DNA from: a virus
Virus record (IMG/VR): IMGVR_UViG_3300017991_000092
Span: 1 to 64,000 of that record
Length of the DNA stretch: 64,000 nucleotides
Strand: one strand, 5' to 3'
Within the stretch, counting starts at the first letter, position 1, and the number at the start of each line of letters is the position of its first letter. Shown here piece by piece: positions 33,735 through 40,789 of the stretch. Position numbers and translations under genes: made by a program. The notes under the pieces are model-generated. The model saw only the letters and a list, made by a program, of their open reading frames with translations. It was not told the DNA's origin and made no database searches.

Positions 33735-36224
33735 ATGGAAGAGATTGTTATGAATCCATACTTTGCCAGCTTGGTAATCTCTGATGAATCAAGCGACACT
33801 TCAGACAAAACTAAAAAAACATTCACTCCATTTAAACGGCTTAAATTGATAGATACGCCGGACTTTTTTCGTGGAATGAATGGTACCCACATGGAGAGGG
33901 AAATTCTTCCGAGGAATTGCAGAATTGTACATGACCTTCCCAATACCAGTGAGAAAATAGTTGTTATTGAGGAAGAGCCGGGTGTCCGGAATCTGAGATT
34001 TGCTGTTGGATTCCAGGGGACTTTAGACTCGCTAAAAAATGCTGGTTATGATGATATGTACCAGTATCTCAGCGAAAATGTAAAGAGTAGAAATGGAGAA
34101 TATACCTTGCAGGTGTCAATGCCATTTGTAGTAGTGGTTATGTTTATTCAAAACTACATTGCCACTTCAGTGCAAGTATTCTTTCGAATGCGACCCCTTA
34201 CAAGTTATTCTGATTCTCTGTACTATGCAAACCTCCTCAACATTCCAGACAGTCAGTATATATGTCTTGGTAATCGACCCCCAAGTTATCGTGAACCAGA
34301 TAATCTCTATGATGCTTGTACTATTGAGCTTGAAAGATTCTGGAACACAGCATATAACATGGATTACTACCACAACTACAAGATGTATGAGCGGGATGTT
34401 CCGGAAGTCTGTAATCCGCTTGTGTGGCATTATAATACTGTGATTGATCCCATGTTTATCTACACAGTTCCGTGGATCATCTATCCTAAAACGATAGGTG
34501 AAACAATAGATGATATGGCGGGTGGTAGAACACAAGGAATCCCATCATACGACAAACTAAGGGAGATATTCTATCGACCAATCAAAGCACAAACAAGACA
34601 CAAAACCCACTATAAAAATACAGCTCAAGAGTTAGCTATTAAAAATAGTTACCTTTGTGTTGGGGATAACATTACAATAGGAAAGAAAGAATACATTGTT
34701 GCATCTTTTGTCGGTACTCCTGGTCATAGACCTACGAGGGTAATCCTACAGGGTGCTGATGGGAAAACGACAGAAGTATCCATTACACAAAAATTCAAAA
34801 ATGAAATCCAGAAGCAGAGATCTGCATCGAAAGAAGTCAAGTCGGTTCAGATTGGTGATCAGAAGATCAGTACCAATGACTTGATTGTGATCAAGTCAAG
34901 ATATGCTGGAAAGATTTTTAAGAAGGTACATGTAATTCGAGTCGCCAGAGATGGTAAAATAGAAGCAAGACTTGGTAGTGATTACTATCTTCTTGAGAAT
35001 TTGGAATTCGATGTTGTGGATATGTCTAACGTTGAAGTTAACGGGATTAAGGTTGACGCAAATAAGACCTATGTTATCCTGAAAGCGGATTATGGTCAAG
35101 GTCCTACGTTCCAAAAGTATGACGTAAAGCTTGACAGTTTTGATTCCAATGGGGCTAACATGAGAGCCTTGTTTAAGAATGTTATGACCGGAAGTAGGAT
35201 TGCAATTGATCTAAATCCAACAGGTACGCCAGTATATAAGTTGTCGGATAGTAAAGACACTTATATAACACCTCCTGTATTTAGATATGCCGACTCTCTT
35301 GTAACCAACTGGAAAGACGGTGGTGTTGATGGTTATGGTCTCATTCCTGGTGAAGGAATAGTGGCCTACGATGGCGGTGGTTATTATAGAGATTATAAAA
35401 GGACTACCGCAAAGAGTAATATCCTGAGCGAGGATAAAACTGAGATTCATATTCCTAGCTTCGATGGAGATATTTACTTCAAAGTTGGGGATGCTGTAGT
35501 TCATGCGGACTGGAACAATCCTGAGAACATGTTGAAAGTCTGCACTATTGCTCTGTTTAAAGAGCAACTTGGGTCGTTGTATATTGTCATGACGACTCTT
35601 GATGGAAAAGAAGTATTTGAAACCGAGTTCATTGATTTTGAACGAGGACGGATCAGACCTGGTACTGTCCGACACATTGTAGCAAAATGGGATAAATGGA
35701 AAGCTGGTGATAAACTTAGAGCAAAAGTTGGTCGTATTCCAGCATTTCCAAAGAAGGATGTCAACACAATCGTTGGGTTCTTACCTGATACAGGTAGAGA
35801 TATCCCTCAAATTTTGATGTCAAACGGGTGTACCCTCTGGATGGACGAAGAGACGATGAACAACTTTGAAGTCCTTCGTAGGGGAACAGCTGCTTGTGCA
35901 AAGCAGAAAAATGCTCCAATGCAACTGGACAAAATTAAGTGGCAACCGGGCGATCTGGTGGTAAGGGATGGTTCGATTGGAATGATTAACCGGCATGAAG
36001 GAAGACGGTCCTTGAGAGTGACTGTTACTGAAAGGAGGGCAGGCTTTACGTACAATTATCCAACAAGGAAAAACTTAGTCAGGTATGGTTTCCTGATACC
36101 AAGACGGACGCAACAACATCAATACATGGGAACTGGATTTCCTGTATTTCCTAACTTCCATGGTTGGTATACTGTTGCGGAAAGGAGTCCAATGCATGTA
36201 TCGGAGGACGTGAACAATGTTTAA
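33735..36224 (+). CDS. E2-like (Prok-E2/PRTRC-B-type) protein with beta-barrel repeats
   Basis: 829 residues. Residues ~85-220 follow the pattern I know from bacterial E2-like proteins of PRTRC-type loci (Prok-E2_D). A hydrophobic strand 'M-P-F-V-V-V-V-M-F' leads into 'V-Q-V-F-F-R-M-R-P-L-T', then 'L-Y-Y-A-N-L-L-N-I-P-D' and 'Y-I-C-L-G' with a Cys at 177 in the catalytic position, then a Phe/Trp/Tyr-rich helix. The remaining ~550 residues look like a string of small SH3/KOW-type beta barrels (repeated G-D-x-V/I openings), possibly binding nucleic acid or protein. It is followed, with overlap, by JAMM, E1 and Ubl genes, which strongly supports a role in conjugation. The family match is by eye. 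Confidence 0.6.
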   Translation: MEEIVMNPYFASLVISDESSDTSDKTKKTFTPFKRLKLIDTPDFFRGMNGTHMEREILPRNCRIVHDLPNTSEKIVVIEEEPGVRNLRFAVGFQGTLDSLKNAGYDDMYQYLSENVKSRNGEYTLQVSMPFVVVVMFIQNYIATSVQVFFRMRPLTSYSDSLYYANLLNIPDSQYICLGNRPPSYREPDNLYDACTIELERFWNTAYNMDYYHNYKMYERDVPEVCNPLVWHYNTVIDPMFIYTVPWIIYPKTIGETIDDMAGGRTQGIPSYDKLREIFYRPIKAQTRHKTHYKNTAQELAIKNSYLCVGDNITIGKKEYIVASFVGTPGHRPTRVILQGADGKTTEVSITQKFKNEIQKQRSASKEVKSVQIGDQKISTNDLIVIKSRYAGKIFKKVHVIRVARDGKIEARLGSDYYLLENLEFDVVDMSNVEVNGIKVDANKTYVILKADYGQGPTFQKYDVKLDSFDSNGANMRALFKNVMTGSRIAIDLNPTGTPVYKLSDSKDTYITPPVFRYADSLVTNWKDGGVDGYGLIPGEGIVAYDGGGYYRDYKRTTAKSNILSEDKTEIHIPSFDGDIYFKVGDAVVHADWNNPENMLKVCTIALFKEQLGSLYIVMTTLDGKEVFETEFIDFERGRIRPGTVRHIVAKWDKWKAGDKLRAKVGRIPAFPKKDVNTIVGFLPDTGRDIPQILMSNGCTLWMDEETMNNFEVLRRGTAACAKQKNAPMQLDKIKWQPGDLVVRDGSIGMINRHEGRRSLRVTVTERRAGFTYNYPTRKNLVRYGFLIPRRTQQHQYMGTGFPVFPNFHGWYTVAERSPMHVSEDVNNV

Positions 36225-37395
36225 TGTATGGATCAACGACGGTACAACTGAAATGCCTACTGACGATATTCTATATATCGTAGCGAAAGATGGGATATTC
36301 TTAAAGAAGAAATTAGGTTTCTTTGAGAGTATTGCGAAAGTGGACCAAATGTCTATTTTGAAAGATGTAGATCCTTATGCGACGATGGACATTAAACCAA
36401 TACCAAGAAAGAAATTTGCTCAAATCATTTCATTCTATCGTGAAGTGGCTAAGCAATTTTCTGGTGAGGCGATGACCATTTTACATTATAACCCGAAACG
36501 AAAAAGGTTTAGAATTGAAATCCCTGACCAGGAAGTTTCGGGTGGTGGTGTTGGATGGGAAAGTTTGGAAAGCTACAAGGGTTATGTTCGAATCGGTTCA
36601 ATTCATAGCCACAATCATATGTCCGCTTTCCACTCAGGAACGGATGATAACGACGAATTCAATTGGGATGGAATTCATATCACGATTGGAAAAGTCGGGA
36701 ATCCAAATGTTGACATTTCAGCGTCATTAGTGTTTAACGGAACCAGGTTCATGATTGACCCATGTGATTATGTAGAAGACTTGGAAATGGTAGAATCCGA
36801 GGCTTCATATGTAGGTCCAAAGACCTATAAATGGGAAGGTAATAAGCTGGTACCAGCAAACGACGCTGCTAAGAAAACAGTTACATTAGGATATCGAATC
36901 AAAAATGAAAGGGCTAAGGAAAGGAAATTCCCTTCTACCTGGTTGAAGAATGTGAGTAAATGGATGCCGAGAACTCAACCAAATCAGGGAATTTATTCAG
37001 GTGGTGTCAATGGTATTGTTGGACCGGCTCGACAACCATGGCAGCATAATCCACATGGAAATCCTTATTGGGGAAGGTTCCATCAAGGTCGTCATAATGG
37101 TCGACAAGCTCTCTTGAGACGACAATTTAATACAGGAAATAATCATGATCAGGTCGCTGCTCAGGAAGGAGTCAGTTTTGACACAGCTTATGAACCCGGG
37201 GATCCAATGGATTGGGATCCATGTGAAAACTGTCCGTATTGCAACTATAAATCCAACCAGTTGCTTATGGATCTTATTAACCAGTTGGATTTGGATGAGG
37301 ACCAGTTAGCACAGCTTGGGCTTACTGAAGAAGAAGATGACAATCCATTAGCGGGTGAATACGATGGAGGTGAAGTGTATGTTGGGGGACCGTAG
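36217..37395 (+). CDS. JAMM/JAB metallopeptidase (PRTRC-A-type deubiquitinase-like)
   Basis: 392 residues. The JAMM signature H-x-H-x7-S-x2-D is exact: H130-S-H132, S140 and D143, with E84 in 'S-G-E-A-M' as the likely catalytic Glu. JAMM enzymes remove ubiquitin-like proteins from targets or process their C-termini. The C-terminal ~200 residues are basic, Gly/Asn/Gln-rich, then carry a Cys pair set (C-E-N-C-P-Y-C) and an acidic tail, unlike minimal JAB domains. It overlaps the E2-like gene by eight bases and E1 by 17. Confidence 0.85.
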   Translation: MFNVWINDGTTEMPTDDILYIVAKDGIFLKKKLGFFESIAKVDQMSILKDVDPYATMDIKPIPRKKFAQIISFYREVAKQFSGEAMTILHYNPKRKRFRIEIPDQEVSGGGVGWESLESYKGYVRIGSIHSHNHMSAFHSGTDDNDEFNWDGIHITIGKVGNPNVDISASLVFNGTRFMIDPCDYVEDLEMVESEASYVGPKTYKWEGNKLVPANDAAKKTVTLGYRIKNERAKERKFPSTWLKNVSKWMPRTQPNQGIYSGGVNGIVGPARQPWQHNPHGNPYWGRFHQGRHNGRQALLRRQFNTGNNHDQVAAQEGVSFDTAYEPGDPMDWDPCENCPYCNYKSNQLLMDLINQLDLDEDQLAQLGLTEEEDDNPLAGEYDGGEVYVGGP

Positions 37396-38074
37396 AATCA
37401 AAATTGTTGGATTGGGCGGAATCGGTTCTGCATTATGTGATAACCTATGCAGATTTCTAAACCATCAACCCACCCGCTGTAGACTTGTACTAATTGATGG
37501 TGATGACTACGAGATTAAAAATAAAGCTCGCCAGTCATTTAATCAGTTGGGAAACAAGGCGAGGGTAAAATGTACAGAAATGAGATTGTCCCATGAGAAT
37601 ATCTCGTTTGACGATGTTGCTGAATATCTAACACCGTCAAATATTGGGGAGTACATTCAAGAAGATGACGTTGTGTTTCTGTGTGTAGATAACCATAAAA
37701 CGAGAAAAGTGGTTTCTGATCATGCAAAGACACTTGAAAACGTTATTGTGATTTCTGGTGGTAATGAATACACAGACGGAAATGTGCAAATCTTTATTAG
37801 AGAAGGAGGTGAAAATAAAACACCGTCGTTGTCAGATTACCATCCGGAGATCGCCCACCCTGGTGATAAGTCACCAGATGAAATGAGCTGTGAAGAGTTG
37901 GCGAACTCTGAGCCACAATTGTTATTTGCAAATCTTTCTGTGGCTACAATTATGTGTTGGACTTTCTACAATATTCTTGAAGGAAAGTTGGCGCAGAACA
38001 GCTCAGAAGTATATTTCGACATGTTGAAAATGAATACGCTAGCAAAACAACGAAAACCTAGAGCTCAAAAGTAA
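37379..38074 (+). CDS. E1-like ubiquitin-activating ThiF-family enzyme (PRTRC type)
   Basis: 231 residues from the ATG after GGAGGTGA. Rossmann 'G-L-G-G-I-G-S' at 11-17, 'L-I-D-G-D-D-Y-E-I-K-N-K-A-R-Q-S-F' (the E1 D-x-D...E-x-x-N-x-x-R-Q segment), 'C-V-D-N-H-K-T-R' and the late 'Y-H-P-E-I-A-H-P' then 'M-S-C-E-E' with C171 as probable catalytic Cys. These match PRTRC-system ThiF proteins, which adenylate the C-terminal Gly of a ubiquitin-like partner and pass it on as a thioester. It ends 15 bases before the Ubl gene. Confidence 0.85.
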   Translation: MLGDRRIKIVGLGGIGSALCDNLCRFLNHQPTRCRLVLIDGDDYEIKNKARQSFNQLGNKARVKCTEMRLSHENISFDDVAEYLTPSNIGEYIQEDDVVFLCVDNHKTRKVVSDHAKTLENVIVISGGNEYTDGNVQIFIREGGENKTPSLSDYHPEIAHPGDKSPDEMSCEELANSEPQLLFANLSVATIMCWTFYNILEGKLAQNSSEVYFDMLKMNTLAKQRKPRAQK

Positions 38075-38089
38075 GGAGGATTGAAACAA

Positions 38090-38572
38090 ATGGGTACATT
38101 TAAAAGAGAGACATTGGAAGCTAAGACGGTTGTGGAACTCAGGGACATTCTTCGCAAGAAACAAATTAAAGGGATGATGAAGAAACCCAAGAGACAAATT
38201 ATCAATGCGATCATGGATTCCCAGAAGGGTGCGGTTCCTGCAGCTGCAGTGGCGAAACCTTCCAAAGCTTCTCCCAAGTCCACTGGACCGGTTACCAAAA
38301 TGTCTCTGACAATGGACAGTGAATTGACGAAGCCTGGTGCTCGATTCGGTAACAGAACCAAGACGACCGTCCGTGTTTCCTGTGGTGCTTCTTCTGGTGA
38401 CTTTCCGGTTTGCGGTAAGAGCGTCGGCGCTGTTGCGAACTTCCTGCGCGAAGTCCTCAATGTCGATAAGCTCGCTGAGGGTCTTGTCAACGGTGAAAAA
38501 GTCTCTGAGGACTATGTTCTCCGTGAAGGGGATACCCTCGAATACATCAAACCTGCTGGCCGCAAGGGCTAG
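38090..38572 (+). CDS. SAP-ubiquitin-like (beta-grasp) fusion protein
   Basis: 160 residues, start at the ATG nine bases after AAGGAGGA. Residues ~10-45 (V-V-E-L-R-D-I-L-R-K-K-Q-I-K-G then K-K-P-K-R-Q-I-I-N-A-I) fit the SAP helix-turn-helix DNA-binding motif. An Ala/Pro/Lys/Ser linker (~46-90) leads to a beta-grasp-like domain (92-160) that includes 'K-L-A-E-G-L-V-N-G-E-K-V', 'L-R-E-G-D-T-L-E-Y-I' and ends G-R-K-G, like PRTRC protein C (ending near G-T-K-G). The C-terminal Gly would be the site activated by E1. Codons here are C-ending and Leu CTC/CTG-rich, unlike its neighbours, which suggests very high expression. Confidence 0.7.
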   Translation: MGTFKRETLEAKTVVELRDILRKKQIKGMMKKPKRQIINAIMDSQKGAVPAAAVAKPSKASPKSTGPVTKMSLTMDSELTKPGARFGNRTKTTVRVSCGASSGDFPVCGKSVGAVANFLREVLNVDKLAEGLVNGEKVSEDYVLREGDTLEYIKPAGRKG

Positions 38573-38582
38573 AGCGTAGTTA

Positions 38583-38608
38583 GTGGGGGTGGGGAAACTC
38601 ACCCCCAC
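38583..38608 (+). terminator. GC-rich hairpin after the ubiquitin-like gene
   Basis: 9-bp stem (38583-38591 with 38600-38608), loop of 8, starting 11 bases after the Ubl stop. No U-run follows; the next ribosome binding site starts six bases later. It may end or stabilise the abundant Ubl message. Confidence 0.5.
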
Positions 38609-38625
38609 ATCCCGGAGGTGAAAAC

Positions 38626-39165
38626 ATGGAAGAAGAAGTTCGAGTGGTCGAGGAAACTGATGAGCACTATTTAATTGAGAAGTTAGATGGATCAATGGTG
38701 AAGGCTTATAAGATTGACCAGCGAGATATTGTTGCGGCTCATATAGCTGGAGTTAATAAAATCGCAAAAGCTTTAGAACCAAGAGATGTAATGCATCTCG
38801 TTCATCTTATTGAAAATATTCTGAATTTTGAACCGACGATTTCAGAGTATTTGGATATGGCTACGAATCTTGGTAATGTTATTGGTGACCTCTACGATAG
38901 AGTTGGAAATCCAAATCTTTTACATCATCCACATAAAAACATACACCCGGAATGTTATGGAACTGCACAGACTCTTAGAGATGAATGTGTCAAGCTGCTA
39001 AAGTTATTGTGGGAGGTGTTAGAAGAGCAAGAGAGAGGAAATCGTATTGGCGACGTGAGATATAGTGTAGCTGAAATGACCAGGATAGTACTTTATGTTG
39101 CTAACCATCAAATTAAGTTCTCAAGACAAAGAGAGTGTACATATACGACAACAAAAATCTCTTGA
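38626..39165 (+). CDS. Hypothetical protein in the ubiquitin-like cluster
   Basis: 179 residues, mostly helical, His-rich centre ('L-L-H-H-P-H-K-N-I-H-P-E-C'). Preceded by GGAGGTG. No family recognised. It sits between the Ubl and the second E1 and so may be part of the same system. Confidence 0.6.
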   Translation: MEEEVRVVEETDEHYLIEKLDGSMVKAYKIDQRDIVAAHIAGVNKIAKALEPRDVMHLVHLIENILNFEPTISEYLDMATNLGNVIGDLYDRVGNPNLLHHPHKNIHPECYGTAQTLRDECVKLLKLLWEVLEEQERGNRIGDVRYSVAEMTRIVLYVANHQIKFSRQRECTYTTTKIS

Positions 39166-39205
39166 TTTATGAACCCGTTTATTATAGAAAGGGGTATTAT
39201 GTGAA

Positions 39206-40096
39206 ATGGCGAATAGTATCGTTGTAATCGGGTTAGGCTCGCTGGGAGGTTTCTTTGCAGAAAATATCTCAAAGCTTGACGGGGTGAAACGCCTCATTCT
39301 TGTTGACCCGGATATTGTCGAGAAGAAAAATCTGAAAAATTCTATTTACAGAAAGAGAGATGTTGGAAAAGGAAAGGTTGATGCGCTTGCTGATATTCTA
39401 GAATTCAGTCTAGATGGGAGCATCGAAATCATAAAAATCTTTAAGGAGTTTAAGGAGGGAGAGACACAACTACCAGAAGCAGATTTGGTGTTTGATTGTA
39501 GGGATGTTCTATGTAGCAGGGGTGGTTACATAGATGTGAAGATGTACATTTCTTTCCGAACGTTAGTCGTCGACTGTCAAAAACATGTTAATATTCCAAA
39601 CACACGACGTGGAAGATATGTAGACCATGTTACCAAGAATGATATTCGAAATGCAGCATTTAACGCATTTCTTCTAGTGTATAGTAAGAAGATTTATGAT
39701 TTGATGCGACAACAGACAGTACATACAATCCAGTTGGACGATTATCGAGAAGGTGTAAACCAAAGTCTTGAGTTGGTACAGAGTAAAAATGACTTGGTAT
39801 ATGAAAGTCAGAATGGAGAAGAGAAATTAGTAAATCTCCATGAGAATCTAGTACCAATTCTTGAAGCCAATAAAAAACAGGATCTGAATGTGATTATTGG
39901 TGAAAAGCAAAATGTTTCACAAAAGTTAATGAAAATTCCATGTTCTGAGATGAGGGACCAATTCGACGTGATTAGGGTTTTCTCTGAGTTAGCAAGGAAC
40001 ATTCCATTGTCGTATGATAGGTATCTAATTCGAGTATTATATCTAAAGAAGGAAGGTATATATATCGAATTGCTACCCAGCACAGGAGCTGCATAA
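39206..40096 (+). CDS. Second E1-like ThiF-family protein
   Basis: 296 residues. 'V-V-I-G-L-G-S-L-G-G-F' (Rossmann), then 'L-V-D-P-D-I-V-E-K-K-N-L-K-N-S-I-Y' and 'D-V-G-K-G-K-V-D-A-L', the standard adenylating-enzyme segment with D-x-D, V-E-x2-N-L and G-K-x-K-x2-A. 'F-D-C-R-D' contains the Asp that binds Mg-ATP. The sequence is only distantly like the E1 at 37379; the catalytic Cys is not obvious. It is followed one base later by a candidate E2-like protein. Confidence 0.8.
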   Translation: MANSIVVIGLGSLGGFFAENISKLDGVKRLILVDPDIVEKKNLKNSIYRKRDVGKGKVDALADILEFSLDGSIEIIKIFKEFKEGETQLPEADLVFDCRDVLCSRGGYIDVKMYISFRTLVVDCQKHVNIPNTRRGRYVDHVTKNDIRNAAFNAFLLVYSKKIYDLMRQQTVHTIQLDDYREGVNQSLELVQSKNDLVYESQNGEEKLVNLHENLVPILEANKKQDLNVIIGEKQNVSQKLMKIPCSEMRDQFDVIRVFSELARNIPLSYDRYLIRVLYLKKEGIYIELLPSTGAA

Positions 40097-40097
40097 A

Positions 40098-40511
40098 ATG
40101 GGAGAACAATTCACAGTTGAGGTGAATAGTCCGATAGTCCCTGTTTCACTTATCTGGAATCAACAACTTTATGAGATTGTCGGCGTTCACCCAAGTTATG
40201 TGATGAATAAATATACAGTACACGTCGACGACTCTAGAAACATTACGGAATTGTACATCTGGAACTCGTTCCACCCAAACGCAGGCAATGCAACCAATGA
40301 ACAAGTTCCTATTTCACAACCGCCGAGAATGAGTAAGTTCTGTTTACCACCAGAGTTAATAGGAACTCATTTTGAGCTTCCTGATACTACTTACTTTTTA
40401 GAGCAATTTGTTCTAAATCGGTGGTACCTTGATAATCCACATCACTATCCAAATCCTATCCATTACAAAACTGAACCAGACATAGGAGGGCAACATGTTG
40501 GGAGAATTTGA
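40098..40511 (+). CDS. Candidate second E2-like protein
   Basis: 137 residues. A beta-rich N-terminus leads into 'L-Y-I-W-N-S-F-H-P-N-A-G' and, about 18 residues on, 'K-F-C-L-P-P-E-L', followed by a helical C-terminus. H-P-N followed by a catalytic 'C-L' is the E2 active-site flap pattern, although canonical E2s have a much shorter gap. Its position directly after an E1-like gene is suggestive. Treat as a hypothesis; a structure prediction would settle it. Confidence 0.4.
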   Translation: MGEQFTVEVNSPIVPVSLIWNQQLYEIVGVHPSYVMNKYTVHVDDSRNITELYIWNSFHPNAGNATNEQVPISQPPRMSKFCLPPELIGTHFELPDTTYFLEQFVLNRWYLDNPHHYPNPIHYKTEPDIGGQHVGRI

Positions 40512-40788
40512 AAAAGCTCTTGAGCAAAGAGTTGAGAGCTTGGTGGACAAGCGAATTGAAGAACTAGACCTTGCGACAAAATCAAATGTCGAAGAAGAAA
40601 TTGTTGCTCGGATTGAGGAAGCGGAAGATGAATCTCTTAAAAAGATCAGGAGAACTGTAAGAGAAACAATTACTCAAGTAATTGCTTCGGAGATCAAGAG
40701 ACACTTGATTTTCTTAGCAGAGAAATTGGACTCAATGCCTTTGGGTCCAAGAATTTCAAAAATCTTCAAAGAGTTGAAGGAGGAGTAA
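40495..40788 (+). CDS. Small coiled-coil protein
   Basis: 97 residues of charged amphipathic helix (Glu/Lys/Arg with regular Leu/Ile/Val), ATG seven bases after GGAGGGC, overlapping its neighbour by 17 bases and touching the set B beta-prime gene. Could be a polymerase-associated or ubiquitin-cluster protein; nothing in the sequence decides. Confidence 0.6.
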   Translation: MLGEFEKALEQRVESLVDKRIEELDLATKSNVEEEIVARIEEAEDESLKKIRRTVRETITQVIASEIKRHLIFLAEKLDSMPLGPRISKIFKELKEE

Positions 40789-40789
40789 T

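Noticed and set aside
38039-38695. Long minus-strand open frame opposite the Ubl gene
   Set aside because: No ribosome binding site, opposite to a gene with clear codon bias and family match, and every supported gene is on the + strand.
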